Shown: positions 25,821 to 36,519, counted from the first letter of the stretch. The stretch: 64,000 nt of DNA from Paracoccus cavernae (GCA_030410095.1 JAUFRC010000001.1:74501-138500); one strand, 5' to 3'. Program-made: numbers and translations. The notes: a model not told the origin generated them from the letters alone.

Positions 25821-26512
25821 ACGTGATTGCAGATAAGGCGGCGGAACGCGGCCCCGTGCTGACGGTTCGCGATCTGTCGCACGGCTTCAAAGGCGGCGCG
25901 GCGGTGGTTGCGATCCCGCATCTCGCTTTGCCCGCCGGAGGATTGACGGTGCTGACCGGCGCGTCGGGTTCGGGCAAGACCACGCTGCTCTATCTGCTCG
26001 CGGGGCTTATGCCCGTGCAGCTGGGGGCGATCGACTGGGCGGGCACCGATCTGGCGCAGCTCTCGGAACGGCGGCGCGATCGCTGGCGGCGGGCCCATGC
26101 GGGCTTTCTCTTTCAGGATTTCCACCTGCTGCCCGAGCTGTCGCCCTTGGACAATGTCCTTCTGCCGGTCTGGTTCACCGCCTTTTCTGCCCGCAACCAC
26201 CGCCCCCGCGCCGAGGCGCTTCTGGCGGATTTCGGCGTCCCCCTGCGCAAGCGGACCGCCGATCTCTCGCGCGGCGAGCAACAACGCACCGCGCTTGCCC
26301 GCGCGCTTTTGACGGAGCCGGCCGTGATTTTTGCCGACGAGCCGACCGCGAGCCTTGATGCCGCCGCGGGGCAGGTCGTGGCGCAAAGCCTGCGCGATCT
26401 GGCGCGAGGCGAAGGGCGCATGGTCATTGCGGCCAGCCATGATCCGGCGCTGGTTGCGCTGGCCGACCGGCGGTTGCATCTCGAACACGGAAAGCTCGCG
26501 CAATGCGGATGA
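25817..26512 (+). CDS. ABC transporter ATPase, zinc-type cluster (PA4064-like)
   Basis: Intact 231-residue ATPase of the LolD/MacB type. Walker A TGASGSGKTTLL, Q-loop FLFQDFHLLPELS, signature LSRGEQQRTALARAL, Walker B IFADEPTASLD and switch His ASHDP are all in frame. GTG 25817 overlaps the preceding TGA. With the FtsX-like permease that follows it forms a mechanotransmission-type ABC complex. The linked DUF3299-like gene and the His-rich permease suggest a divalent metal role, probably zinc. Confidence 0.88.
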   Translation: MNVIADKAAERGPVLTVRDLSHGFKGGAAVVAIPHLALPAGGLTVLTGASGSGKTTLLYLLAGLMPVQLGAIDWAGTDLAQLSERRRDRWRRAHAGFLFQDFHLLPELSPLDNVLLPVWFTAFSARNHRPRAEALLADFGVPLRKRTADLSRGEQQRTALARALLTEPAVIFADEPTASLDAAAGQVVAQSLRDLARGEGRMVIAASHDPALVALADRRLHLEHGKLAQCG

Positions 26513-27766
26513 ACCCTTTCCCGTGCTGCGCGCGCTTTTCGCCCGCAATCCGCTGACCGTGATCCTGTTCACACTGCTGGTTGCGCTGGCGGTCGGGCTC
26601 GGGATCGCGATCACCGCGCAGGAGCGTGCCTTGCGGCAGGGTTCTGCGCGGGCGGCGGACCGGTTCGACCTGATCGTCGCGGCGCCGGGCAGCCAGACCG
26701 ATCTGCTGTTCTCGGCGGTCTATCTGCGCCCGACCGCCGTGGAGCTTTTGTCCGGCCCCGTCGCCCACCGCGTGCTGAGCGATCCCGATGCCGCCTTTGC
26801 CGCGCCTCTGGCCCTTGGCGACAGTGTGGCGGGCTCTCCCTTGTCGGCACCACCAGCGCATTCGTCGACCACCTGAGCCAAGGGCTGGCCGAAGGGCAGA
26901 TTTTTACGCGCATCGATCAGGCGGTTGTCGGCGCTTTGGTCGAGGCCCGTATCGGCGCGCCTCTCGCGGTTCGCCACGGCCATGCAGGTGATCATGCGGG
27001 CGGGGCGGATGCCGATCACGCGGGCGATGGTGCCGACGACGGCCATGCCGCCGACGATGATCACCTCCACGAGGATGTAACCGTGGTCGGCCGGATGAAG
27101 CCGACGGGCACGCCTTGGGACCGCGCCGTGATCGTGCCGGTCGAATATGTCTGGATGGCCCATGCGATGGGGACGGGCCATGCCTTGGGCGAGACGCGGA
27201 TCGGCCCGCCCTGGCAAGCCGATCTGATGCCCGGAGTGCCTGCGATTGTCGTCAAACCCGCCAGCATTGCGGCCGCCTACGGATTGCGCTCGCGATACCG
27301 CAGCCTCGAATCCACCGCCTTCTTTCCTGCCGAAACCTTGGTCGAGCTTTATGCCGTCATGGCCGATGGCGCGCGGATCATGGCGGCGCTGACATTGGCG
27401 GCGCAGGTTCTGGTCGTGACTGCGGTGCTTGCGGGCGTGCTTGCGGTGCTGGATCTGCAGCGCAAAAGTTTCGCGGTCCTGCGCGCCTTGGGGGCCGAGG
27501 CGCGGTTCGTTTTCGTCACCGTTTGGCTTTATGTCGCGGTGATGGTGGTGGGCGGCGCGCTATTGGGGCTGCCGCTGGGCTGGGCCGCGTCGGAGCTGGC
27601 CTCGCGCATCATATCGGCGCAGACGGGGATCGCGCTTGTGGTGCGGCTTGGCCCGCCCGAGCTGGCGCTTGCGGGGCTTCTTGTCGCGGCGGGGCTGTGC
27701 CTTGCGCTGATCCCCGCAATCAGGGTCTTTCGCCAATCGGTGGTGGCGGGGCTGCGGCTGGGCTGA
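26509..27766 (+). CDS. FtsX-like ABC permease with His/Asp-rich loop, frameshifted
   Basis: Membrane subunit of about 420 residues. One membrane helix near the start (VILFTLLVALAVGLGIA), a large periplasmic domain, then three helices typical of FtsX/MacB permeases (AQVLVVTAVLAGVLAVLDL; LYVAVMVVGG; LALAGLLVAAGLCL). The periplasmic part holds a loop near residues 159-185 with at least eight His and a dozen Asp, the likely metal trap. ATG 26509 overlaps the ATPase stop; shifts lie near 26520 and 26845. GTG 26522 would avoid the first shift. PA4065-type permeases have the same His-rich loop. Confidence 0.8.
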
Positions 27767-27784
27767 CCCGCCCGCGCGAGGCGC

Positions 27785-28585
27785 TTATCCCTTCACCGCG
27801 CTTGCGCGATATTCCCGCGCCAGTGCCGAACGCCCCTCGGGCGGGATCGCATCGACGGCCGCCAGATCGACCACCAGCAAAGCCTCGCCGCGCGCGCCTG
27901 CCGTGGCGAGCGGCTGGCCGTCCGGTCCCGCGATCACCGAAAGCCCGCCGAAGGTCAGATCGCCCTCGGGCCCGACCAGATTGGCATAGGCGACGACGGC
28001 GTTGTTTTCATGGGCGCGGGCCGGAACAAGCACGCGCTGGACATGTTCGAAGCCGACCGGATTGGCGGTTGGCACGAGGACAAGATCGACGCCGCTTCGC
28101 GCCAAGGCCGCCGCATGGCCGGGAAATTCGATGTCGTAGCAGACCAGCATCGAGGCCTTCAGCCCCGCAAGCGTAAAGGCCGGACAAAGCGCATCGCCAC
28201 GGGTGAAGCTTGCCTGCTCCATCGGGCCGTAAAGCTGGATCTTGCGGTAATGTGCAAGCACGGTCCCGTCCGGCCCGATCGTCGTCGCCGCATTATAGAC
28301 CGCATCGCCGTCACGCTCGGCCCAGCCCAGACAGAGACCGCAACCGGCCTCTTGCGCCATGGCGCGCAGCCGCGTGATCCATTCCCCGTCCAGAGGTTGC
28401 GCGAGGCTTTGATGCAGATCGGGGCGGTTGTAGCCCGGCAAGACCAGCTCGGGCAGGACCAGCATTTTCGCGCCTGCAGCGGCCGCTGCCTGCAACTGCA
28501 TACAAACTGCCTGAAAAGTCTCGTCAATCCGGCCATCTGTTGGCGCCATCTGCCAGAGTGCTAGCTTCACTTTTGCCTCCGTCAT
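27785..28585 (-). CDS. davA: 5-aminovaleramidase-like nitrilase-superfamily amidase
   Basis: Intact 266-residue cytoplasmic amidase. The nitrilase triad is visible: Glu in VLPELVLPGYN, Lys in YRKIQLYG and Cys in VCYDIEFP. The regions LVCYDIEFPGHAAALA and LVLVPTAN match DavA of Pseudomonas putida as I recall it. DavA hydrolyses 5-aminovaleramide to 5-aminovalerate. It is divergent from the lysine-monooxygenase gene with only 58 bases between them, so the two are likely coregulated. The upstream ATG at 28666 would run into davB; ATG 28585 fits the family start. Confidence 0.82.
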   Translation of the reverse strand: MTEAKVKLALWQMAPTDGRIDETFQAVCMQLQAAAAAGAKMLVLPELVLPGYNRPDLHQSLAQPLDGEWITRLRAMAQEAGCGLCLGWAERDGDAVYNAATTIGPDGTVLAHYRKIQLYGPMEQASFTRGDALCPAFTLAGLKASMLVCYDIEFPGHAAALARSGVDLVLVPTANPVGFEHVQRVLVPARAHENNAVVAYANLVGPEGDLTFGGLSVIAGPDGQPLATAGARGEALLVVDLAAVDAIPPEGRSALAREYRASAVKG

Positions 28586-28643
28586 GGGCACAATACCACC
28601 CAGAGCATAGCCCTTTCCCCAAGCCCAGAGGAAGCCCCGCAAC

Positions 28644-30297
28644 ATGAGCGATCCGAAACCCGTCACCGCGTTTGGTCCCGATTTTCCCTTCGCTTACGAT
28701 GATTGGCTCAAACATCCTGCGGGGCTGGGCCATGTGCCCGAAAGCCGCTTCGGCCAAGAGATCGCGGTGATCGGGGCAGGGGCTGCGGGGGTGATCGCGG
28801 GGCACGAGCTGATGAAGCTGGGGCTGAAGCCGATCCTCTACGAATCCGGCAAATTCGGCGGGCGTCTGCGCTCGGAAACCTTCGAGGGTACCGAGGATGT
28901 CATCGCCGAACTGGGGGATGCGCTTTCCGGTCTCGTCGCGCGGCTTTTACCACTATGTCGATCTGGTCGGGCTGGAAAGCGCGCCTTTCCCGAACCCGTT
29001 GACGGAAGCGGCAGGCTCGACCGTGATCGACCTAGAAGGCGACACGCATTTCGCCCGCAGGCTCGAGGATCTGCCCACGCTTTACCACGAGGTTGCGGTG
29101 GCCTACCGCGCCGCGCTTGAAGAACATTCCGACTTCGCGAACCTGACAAAGGCCGTGCGCGACCGCGACACCGTTCGGCTCAAGGCGATCTGGGATCCTT
29201 TGGTCGAGAAATGGGACGAGCGGACATTTTACGATTTCGTCGTCTCGTCCAAGGCCTTTCAGGCACTCAGCTTCCGCCACCGCGAGGTCTTTGGTCAGGT
29301 CGGTTTCGGCACCGGCGGCTGGGACAGCGATTTCCCCAATTCGATGCTGGAAATCCTGCGGGTCAACCTGCTCGAGCTAGACGACCACCAGCGCTACATC
29401 GTCGGCGGCGTCGAAAACGTGCTCCACAGGCTTTGGCGTCACAGCGCGGATTGCGCCCATTGGCCCAAGGGCACGACGCTGGCCGATCTGAACGGCGGTG
29501 CGACCTTGGGGCGGGCGGTCAAGATCGCGCGCAATGCGGTCGGCGGATTCAAAGTGACCGATCAATGGGGCAATGCGCGCGATTACGCGGCGGTGCTGGT
29601 GACCTGCCAAAGCCATCTGCTGACGACCTCGGTCGCCGTCGACGAAGAGATATTCGACCAGAAGCTCTGGATGGCACTGGACCGCACGCGCTACATGCAG
29701 GCGGCGAAGACTTTCGTCATGGTCGACCGCCCCTTCTGGAAGGATATCGACCCCGCCACCGGCCGCCCGCTGTTGTCGATGACGCTGACCGACCGGCTGA
29801 CGCGCGGCAGCTATTTCTTCGACAACGGCCCCGACAAACCCGCCGTGATCTGCCTGAGCTATTCGTGGATGACGGACGCGCTCAAGGTGCTGCCGCTGTC
29901 GTGCGAAAAGCGGGTCGAGCTGGCGCTGACCGCTTTGGACAAGATCTACCCCGGCGTCGATATCCGCAGCCATATCCGCGGCAATCCGATCTGCGTCAGC
30001 TGGGAGGCGGACGAGAACTTCCTCGGCGCCTTCAAAGGCGCGCTGCCGGGCCATTACCGCTATAACCTGCGCATGTACGGCCATTTCATGCAGGGTCAGA
30101 TGCCCAAAGAGCAGCGCGGCATCTTCCTTGCCGGTGACGGGATCAGCTGGACGCCGGCTTGGGTCGAGGGCGCGGTGCAGACGGCGCTGAACGCGGTCTG
30201 GGGCGTCATGACCCATCTGGGCGGAACCAGCCATGCCGACAATCCGGGGCCGGGGGATCTTTGGGCCACGCTCGGGCCGGTGGCATTGCCCGAATAG
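28644..30297 (+). CDS. davB: L-lysine 2-monooxygenase (flavin monoamine oxidase family), one frameshift
   Basis: FAD enzyme of about 552 residues that oxidatively decarboxylates an L-amino acid to its amide. The start GPDFPFAYDDWLKHPAGLG, the dinucleotide motif IAVIGAGAAGVIAG, GGMRFPVSSRGFYHYVD, GGWDSDFPNSMLEI and EGAVQTALNAVWG match DavB. A G or two are missing near 28914, so the frame breaks just before the MRFP motif. Neighbouring davA hydrolyses the amide to 5-aminovalerate. Arginine 2-monooxygenase belongs to the same family, so arginine is a possible alternative substrate. Confidence 0.85.
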
Positions 30298-30375
30298 CGA
30301 AAGCGCAGAGAGAAAGCCCCGCGGCAGGAGGACGATCAACTTCGGCCGAGGGGCGCAAGCAAAAGGAACAAAAGC

Positions 30376-30403
30376 CCTGCCCATTCCCCGAAGGGCAGGT
30401 TAA
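30376..30403 (+). terminator. possible terminator after davB
   Basis: CCTGCCC and GGGCAGG form a perfect 7-bp stem with a 10-base loop, followed by TTAAT. The U-run is weak. It lies 79 bases after davB and before the antiporter gene. Confidence 0.4.
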
Positions 30404-30436
30404 TCTGGCGGTGCGAGGGCAGAAGAAGGCGCGCCG

Positions 30437-32069
30437 ATGGATGTGATTTCGATGATCTTGATGCTCTTGGTCGCGGTGATCCTGAGCAGGGTGGTCATCT
30501 CCATTCTGCCGCTGCCCCTGCCTTTGGTGCAGATCGCGCTCGGGGCGTTGCTGGCGGGATTGACCGATCTCGGGATCTCGCTCGATCCCGATGTCTTCTT
30601 CCTACTGTTCCTGCCGCCTTTGCTGTTTCTCGACGGCTGGCGCATCCCCAAAGAGGGGCTGTTGCGCGACCGGCGAACCATCGCCGCCCTGGCCTTCGGT
30701 CTGGTGGTCTTCACGGTGCTCGGGGTCGGGCTGTTCATCCACTGGATGATTCCCGCCATGCCGCTGGCGGTGGCTTTTGCGCTGGCCGCGATCCTGTCGC
30801 CGACCGATCCGGTCGCGGTCAGCGCGATTGCGCCCAATGTCCCGATGCCCAAACGGCTCCAGCATATCCTTGATGGCGAAGCGCTTTTGAACGATGCCTC
30901 GGGCCTTGTCTGCATGCGCTTTGCTGTTGCCGCCGCGATGACGGGGGCGTTTTCGCTGGGCGATGCGACCATGACTTTTGTGTGGCTGGTGCTCGGCGGG
31001 GTCGCTTCGGGGGCAGGGGTGGCGACGGCGGTGAATTCCGTCAAATCCGCCCTTGCGCGCCGCTATGGCGAAGAAACCGGCCCCGAGATCCTCATCAGCC
31101 TGATGATCCCCTTTGCCGCCTATATCCTCGCTGAGAAGATCGAAGCCTCGGGCATTCTCGCGGCCGTGGCGGCGGGCATCGTCATGAGCTTTCACGAGCA
31201 ATCGGGACAGGCGCAGGTCAGCACGCGGATGCGGCGCGCGGTGGTCTGGGACACGGTGCTCTTCACGCTGAACGGCGTCATCTTCGTGCTCTTGGGCGAA
31301 CAGCTTCCCAAGATCATCGACAGCGCGGTCAAGGCCGTGACCGAGGCGGGCCACCACGAGCCGCTTTGGCTTTTGGTCTATGTGCTGGCGATCAATGTCG
31401 CGCTGGTGGTGCTGCGCTATCTCTGGGTCTGGGTCTCGTTCTGGTTGACGCTATACCGCGAGGGCGGAAAAAGGCGCAAATCCCGAGCTGGCGGCTGGTC
31501 GGCGTCACCGCTTTGGCAGGGGTGCGGGGGACGGTGACTTTGGCCGGCATCCTGACGCTGCCCTTGCTTTTGCCCGATGGCTCGGCCTTTCCGGCGCGCG
31601 ATCTTGCGGTGTTTCTGGCAGCGGGGTGATCATCGGCTCGCTGGTTCTGGCGAGCATCGGCATGCCGGTCCTGATGAAGGGCCTGACCCTGCCGCCCGAA
31701 CCTTTGCACGAGCGCGAAGAGGATGCCGCGCGCCGTGCCGGTGCCGAGGCCGCCATTCGCGCGGTGGAGGCGATGCAGCAAAAGCTGGGCGAGGCGGGTG
31801 GCAATGCCGAAATCTACACCAGTGCCGTCGCCCGCGTCATGGAGATCTACCGCGACCGTCTGGCGCGGCTATCGCATTACGAAACCTCGGGCGACGAAAA
31901 GAGCAAGCAGTTCCAGCAGATCGAGCGTCAGCTCTGGCTGGCGGGCATTGCGGCAGAGCGGGCCGAGATCGTCAAGCGCATGCGCGGTCGCGCCCTGCCC
32001 GAAGAAGTCGGCGCCCGCCTCATCCGCGAGATCGATCTGGTCGAAGCGCGGCTCAATGGTTCGTGGTAG
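30437..32069 (+). CDS. Na+/H+ antiporter, CPA1/NhaP family, two frameshifts
   Basis: Membrane protein of about 544 residues: roughly twelve hydrophobic segments followed by a cytoplasmic tail of 140 residues. Family motifs are LFLPPLLFLDGW, AILSPTDPVAVSAI and the ion-binding LNDASGLV, with GILAAVAAGIVMS later. Shifts lie near 31470 and 31625; the middle piece carries LAGVRGTVTLAGIL, the conserved Arg loop. The tail is charged and helical. It exchanges sodium (or potassium) for protons and supports pH and salt tolerance. It converges with the RpiR gene. Confidence 0.87.
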
Positions 32070-32078
32070 CGGGCGTGC

Positions 32079-33017
32079 TCAGCTCGTGAAGTCGAAATCG
32101 CGTTGCTGGCCGCGTTGCGGCTGGGGACGGCGGACCTCGTCGAAATGGCCCTCCATCTGGCGCATGAAGCGTCCGCGTTCGGTCGCGGCTGCACCGATCT
32201 TGCGCGCGGTGCTGGAGGTCAGCAGCGACAGCACGACCGCCAGAGAGGCAGCAGAGCTTTGGCCGTCGGGCAGACTGGTCGCCGCCTGAAGCACCATCTC
32301 GGTGTAGTCATAGCCCCAATTGGTCAGATTGTCGGAAATGACGATCAGCGGCGTGCCGTTCTGGCGCGCCTGTTGCGCCAGCAGGATGCTTTTGCGCGAA
32401 TAGGGGAAAGTATCGATGAGCACGAGGCAATGGCTGCGCCCCGCGAGATCGAGGATCTCGGTGCAAAGCGCCGATTGGTCGTAAAAGCCGCGGACCTGCG
32501 GGCGCACATATTGCAGCCGCGTCGCGAAATCGAGCCCGAGCCCCTTGGCCGCGTGAAAGCCGATGACGCTGACGAATTCGCATTCGGCAAGCTGGTTGGT
32601 GCAGATCGTCCAGCGCGGCAAAGTGGTCAGCCGGTAGGCCTCCGCAATGGCCTGGATCTCTGCCTGAAGCCGGTCGTCCATCGCCTGATTGGCCAGATGG
32701 GGCAGCTTCGCCTGACCGGAAATGACCAGCGCGGGCATGGAGGCATCGGGGGCCTCGGCGGTCTTGAGCGCCTCTTTGAAGTCCTTGAGATTGGCAAAGC
32801 CGATCTGGCGGATGAAGCGGATCACCGTCATCTCGCTGACTTCCAGCGCCGAGGCGATCGAGGCGCCGGTCTCGAAGGCAAGGTTGTGCCAGTTGTCGCG
32901 CAGATAGGAGGCGATCATCCGGCCCGACCGCGACCAGCCCAGATCCTCGCCCGAGAGGCCCCGGTCGAGAAAATGCGTCAGATCCGCTGCGCTTTGCTGT
33001 TTCGCTGGCTGGGTCAG
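32079..33017 (-). CDS. MurR/RpiR family transcriptional regulator
   Basis: About 312 residues: an N-terminal HTH_6 DNA-binding domain (ASALEVSEMTVIRFIRQIGF, the recognition helix around MTVIRF) and a C-terminal SIS domain (ISVIGFHAAKG-like and DTFPYSRKSILLAQQ), which binds sugar phosphates. The frame has no good ATG; CTG at 33017 has GGCGGAG 8 bases upstream, and a TTG at 33182 would add 55 unlikely residues, so the start is uncertain or a base is missing. No sugar catabolic gene is adjacent, so its target is unknown. Confidence 0.8.
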   Translation of the reverse strand: MTQPAKQQSAADLTHFLDRGLSGEDLGWSRSGRMIASYLRDNWHNLAFETGASIASALEVSEMTVIRFIRQIGFANLKDFKEALKTAEAPDASMPALVISGQAKLPHLANQAMDDRLQAEIQAIAEAYRLTTLPRWTICTNQLAECEFVSVIGFHAAKGLGLDFATRLQYVRPQVRGFYDQSALCTEILDLAGRSHCLVLIDTFPYSRKSILLAQQARQNGTPLIVISDNLTNWGYDYTEMVLQAATSLPDGQSSAASLAVVLSLLTSSTARKIGAAATERGRFMRQMEGHFDEVRRPQPQRGQQRDFDFTS

Positions 33018-33283
33018 GGCTTTTACTCCGCCTGGCAGATAATCGTGACACGAACCGCGCCGATCGGTTTGGTGCCGGAATGTGTGGATTGCATATGTCG
33101 AGGGAAAAACGTCAACACTGTTGGAAAAGAACGTCTCTCTCTCGGCGGGACTTTGCTTGCCCGCAGGTTGTGGCGGGGTCAAATCACAATTGGCTGAACG
33201 GGTGCGAGACCGGCGCGGGGGCCTTGGCCGCCTGTCGGGGCGGGGCGTTGCGGTCGGCTGCCTGCGCGGCTAGGTTCCGCCAG

Positions 33284-33754
33284 ATGACGATATCCGCGCC
33301 TCCGGCCAGCCCTCTTTCGGCATTGCTCCGATCACAGCCCCGACGTGATGCGACGGGTTCGCTGCTGCAAGCGCTGGTGAGCCTCCTGGTGGTTGCGACC
33401 CTGCTGCTCTGGGCGCCCCGTGCGGGCGCGATGCTGCCCGAGGTCCTTGCCGGTGGCGAGGGCGCGGCGGCGCATGCGTGCTGCGCCGTGGCGGGCCGCG
33501 ACGCATCGGGCCTGCATACGGGGGTGCCCGAGGGAACAGGCGGTGCGCGGGCCGTACCGCAGCAGGGCGAAGGCGGCGGCCACGGGCTTGCCTGCGCCAC
33601 GCTTTGCGCAGGCGGGATGGAGCCGCTGCCGCCCCCGCATTCCGGTGCGCCTGCGTGCCTCGCGCGGGTCTTGCTGCCGCCCTGCCTTGCGGCCTTGCCC
33701 GAAGGACGCGGCGAGGGGCCGGTGCTGCCTCCGCCCCGGAGAGGGATCGCCTGA
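33284..33754 (+). CDS. cysteine-rich exported protein, DUF2946-like
   Basis: 156 residues with one hydrophobic segment (LLQALVSLLVVATLLLWA) acting as signal or anchor. After it comes a Cys/His-poor but Cys-clustered tail: HACCAV, LACATLCAGGMEP, ACLARVLLPPC. The layout resembles DUF2946-type proteins seen in copper-resistance regions. The family assignment is tentative, because the C-terminal part is rich in Gly and Pro and could be partly out of frame. It sits 101 bases upstream of a cytochrome c gene and may share its transcript. Confidence 0.5.
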   Translation: MTISAPPASPLSALLRSQPRRDATGSLLQALVSLLVVATLLLWAPRAGAMLPEVLAGGEGAAAHACCAVAGRDASGLHTGVPEGTGGARAVPQQGEGGGHGLACATLCAGGMEPLPPPHSGAPACLARVLLPPCLAALPEGRGEGPVLPPPRRGIA

Positions 33755-33855
33755 ACAGGGCACAAGCTGCAGGGCAGGCGCCTTTGGGGACAGTCTGTCC
33801 GCTCTCCTTTCCATATCCCGCAAGGCGTCGATCCTGTGCGGGACCCTAAGGTGAT

Positions 33856-34287
33856 ATGATGAAGAAACTGCTTGTTATCGGCGGTCTTGCCGCCTCTGCC
33901 GCGGCAATCTGGTATGTGACCCAGCGTGCGGACGAAAGTGCCAATGCCCGGACGCCGCAAGAGGGCGCAAGGATGGTCGAGGTTGCGGTTCCCGCCGATC
34001 TCGACGCCGCGGCCTTGGCCGGCAAAACCGCCTTCGAGGCCAATTGCGCGTCCTGCCACGGCACGGATGCGGCGGGCCGGATGGGGGTCGCCCCGCCTCT
34101 GGTCCATCCGGTCTACGAGCCGGGCCATCACGGCGATATGGCCTTTGTCATGGCCGCGCGTCAGGGCGTTCGCGCCCACCACTGGCCCTTCGGCGACATG
34201 CCTCCGGTCGAGGGAGTCTCGGATGCCGATCTTTCGGCGATCATCGCCTATATCCGCATGCTCCAGCGCGAGAACGGCATCAATTAG
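33856..34287 (+). CDS. cytochrome c, membrane-anchored
   Basis: Intact 143-residue mono-haem cytochrome. An N-terminal hydrophobic segment (LLVIGGLAASAAAIWYV) probably anchors it; the haem site is CASCHG, with axial Met likely in GDMPPVEG and a final helix IIAYIRMLQ. It faces a second small cytochrome c gene on the other strand and overlaps its end by 8 bases. Such pairs accompany copper-handling genes in related bacteria, which fits the DUF2946-like neighbour. The redox partner is unknown. Confidence 0.85.
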   Translation: MMKKLLVIGGLAASAAAIWYVTQRADESANARTPQEGARMVEVAVPADLDAAALAGKTAFEANCASCHGTDAAGRMGVAPPLVHPVYEPGHHGDMAFVMAARQGVRAHHWPFGDMPPVEGVSDADLSAIIAYIRMLQRENGIN

Positions 34288-34715
34288 GCCGGCTTGCCTT
34301 GGCCTGATGGCGGCGCAGATCGGCGGGCCAGCCCGATTTGATGAAGGCGAGGATCGCGTCGATCTCCTCCGCGCTCAGGGTTTCCCCGAAAGCGGGCATC
34401 CCCGAGCGCGAGTTGGCCCCCAGATCGTCCAGCACGGCCTGTCCGCCAAGGCGGATGTAATCGCGCAGCATGGCATCCCCGTGATGCCATGTATGCCCGC
34501 TCGCATCATGGGGCGGGGCGGGCAGAATGCCGTTGTCGTCGGGGATCTGCCAATCGGGCTGCCCTCGAGGTCCGCGCCGTGACAGGAGGCGCAATGGCTT
34601 TGATAAAGCGCTGCGCCCTGCCGGATGCGGGGGCATCGCGCAGGACATATCCGGCCGCGAGAAGGGCCGAAACCAGCGCGGCAAGCGCCGCGAACAGTGC
34701 CGGTTTGCGCGACAT
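34280..34715 (-). CDS. cytochrome c, small mono-haem, two frameshifts
   Basis: About 145 residues spread over three frames. ATG 34715 (GGGAG upstream) starts a signal peptide ALFAALAALVSALLAAGY. The haem motif HCASCHG lies in a second frame around 34600, followed by ADLEG, and the C-terminal part (PDDNGILPAPPHDASGHTWHH, RSGMPAFGETLSAEEIDAILAFIKS) in a third. The Met in SGMPAF is the expected axial ligand. Shifts lie near 34622 and 34568. It is a class-I cytochrome of the CccA/COG2010 type. Confidence 0.8.
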
Positions 34716-34795
34716 GGCCGGTCTCCCTCTTATGCGCGGCCAGCCCTCTACCGCCCGCGCCGTCCTGTCAATCCCGCGCGCCTTCGGGCGGGGCT

Positions 34796-36417
34796 TCAGG
34801 CGTTTTCCACGACCACATCTTCGGTGATCTCGATCACGCTCGGGCCGCCGCGCGCCACAGCCGCGCGCAAAAGCGCCGGCAGGTCGGAGCGTTTTTCCGC
34901 GCGGATCACGGCACAGCCGAAGCCCTCGGCCAGAGCGGCGAAGTCGGGCGTGAAGATATCGACGCCGATCGGCTCCACGCCCATGTCGATCATCGAGGTC
35001 TTGATTTCGCGGTAGCCGGAATTGTTCCAGATCAGCACGATGAGCGGCAGGTTCAATTCGCGCGCAACCGCGAGTTCGGGCAGCGTGAATTGCAGCCCGC
35101 CATCGCCGCAAAGCGCAAGCGCGGGCCGCCCCGTCGCCAATGTCGCCCCGATTGCTGCGGGCAAAGCGTAGCCGAGCGTGCCGAAACCCGTGGCCGAGCC
35201 GAAATACAGCCGTGGCGCGGGGGCCGCGTAATCGAGGTTCGCGCCATAGACGGCTTGGGTCGAGTCCCCGACAATCGGCAGGTCGGGCAGCGTGTCGCGG
35301 ATTTCTTCGACCACGGCGCAACCGGCCTGCAGGATCGCGGGCAATTCGGCGCGGATGCGACTGCGCAGCGCGGGCAAGGCGCCGTGATCGCGCGGCGCGG
35401 CGGGGGCGATCAGGGGCAAAAGCGCGGCAAGGCTCGGCTGTGCCGCGCCGATCAGCGCAAGATCGGGCATGAAACCCCGCATCGCCTGTTCGGGGTCTAT
35501 ATCGAGGCGGATGAAGCGCGCGGCAAGCTTTGGATAGCCGGTGACATACATGTCGTAATCGGTCGGCCCGCATTCGGTCCCGACCGCGAGGATGCAATCG
35601 GCGGCTTTCATCAGCTCGCGCACCGCCTCGATCGAGGGGCTGGCGCTGAGGTTGAGGGGTGGTCTTGCGGCAAAAGCCCGCGTCCGTTCACGGTGGAAAC
35701 AACAGGCGCGGACAGCTTTTCGGCAAGCGCGGTCAGCTCGGACCCCGCAGCAATCGCGCCGCCGCCTGCAAGGATGAGCGGGCGGCGCGCCTTCCCGAGC
35801 AGGGTCGCGGCCTGCGCCAAAGCCTCGGGCGCGGCCATCGGCGGGGCGGGGATTGCCTGCGGTTTGACGGCAGCCAGCGCGCCTGCATCGAGCGCCATGA
35901 CATCCATCGGGATCTCGATATGGACGGGGCGCGGGCGGGCGGAGGCGAAAATCGCGAAGGCGCGGGCAAGGGCGACCGGCAGATCCTCGGGCGTGAGGAT
36001 GGTCTGGCTGAAGGCCGAGACCTCGCGCGCGAAGGCCTGCTGGTTGGGCAGCTCGTGCAGCCAGCCCGCACCCGAACCCATCCGCCCGCGCGCATTGACC
36101 GACGAAATCACCAGCATCGGAACGGAATCGCCATAGGCCTGCGCCATGGCCGTCGCGATATTGGTCAGGCCGGGGCCGGTGATGGTAAAACACACGCCGA
36201 CCCGCCCCGAGGCCCGCGCATAGCCGTCCGCCATAAATCCCGCGCCCTGTTCGTGGCGGGGCGTGACATGGCGGATGCCGCTGTCGGGCAGGCTGCGGTA
36301 CAGCTCGACCGTATGGACGCCCGGAATGCCGAAGACGGTATCGACCCCGTAAGCGGCAAGGCTTTCGATCAGATAGCTGGCAAGGGTTTTGGCGGCAGTT
36401 GTCACGGCAATTGTCAC
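34796..36417 (-). CDS. aruI: TPP-dependent 2-ketoarginine decarboxylase-like enzyme (AruI-like), one frameshift
   Basis: About 540 residues of the acetolactate synthase fold. The N-terminal part carries GVDTVFGIPGVHTVEL and the TPP-activating Glu in RHEQGAGFMADGYAR; the C-terminal TPP motif is GDGGLQF followed by IWNNSGYREIK. These stretches match AruI (5-guanidino-2-oxopentanoate decarboxylase) as I recall it, more than true acetolactate synthase. The frame breaks near 35660. GTG 36417 is the start. It is the last gene of the minus-strand operon that includes the AruH-like aminotransferase, so it would decarboxylate that enzyme's keto product to an aldehyde. Confidence 0.8.
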
Positions 36418-36519
36418 GGGGCGGGCCTTTCAGGGTGCAAGGGGGCGGCCAGCCCTTGGGGGCAGACCGGATCGGCGGGTTTGGGCGCAGGCTGCGGGGC
36501 CTTGTCGTCGGGCTGGGGA

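Noticed and set aside
34796..36417. Acetolactate synthase (IlvB) for the TPP enzyme
   Set aside because: The N-terminal motifs and operon context with an AruH-like aminotransferase fit 2-ketoarginine decarboxylase better, and no IlvN-type small subunit is present.
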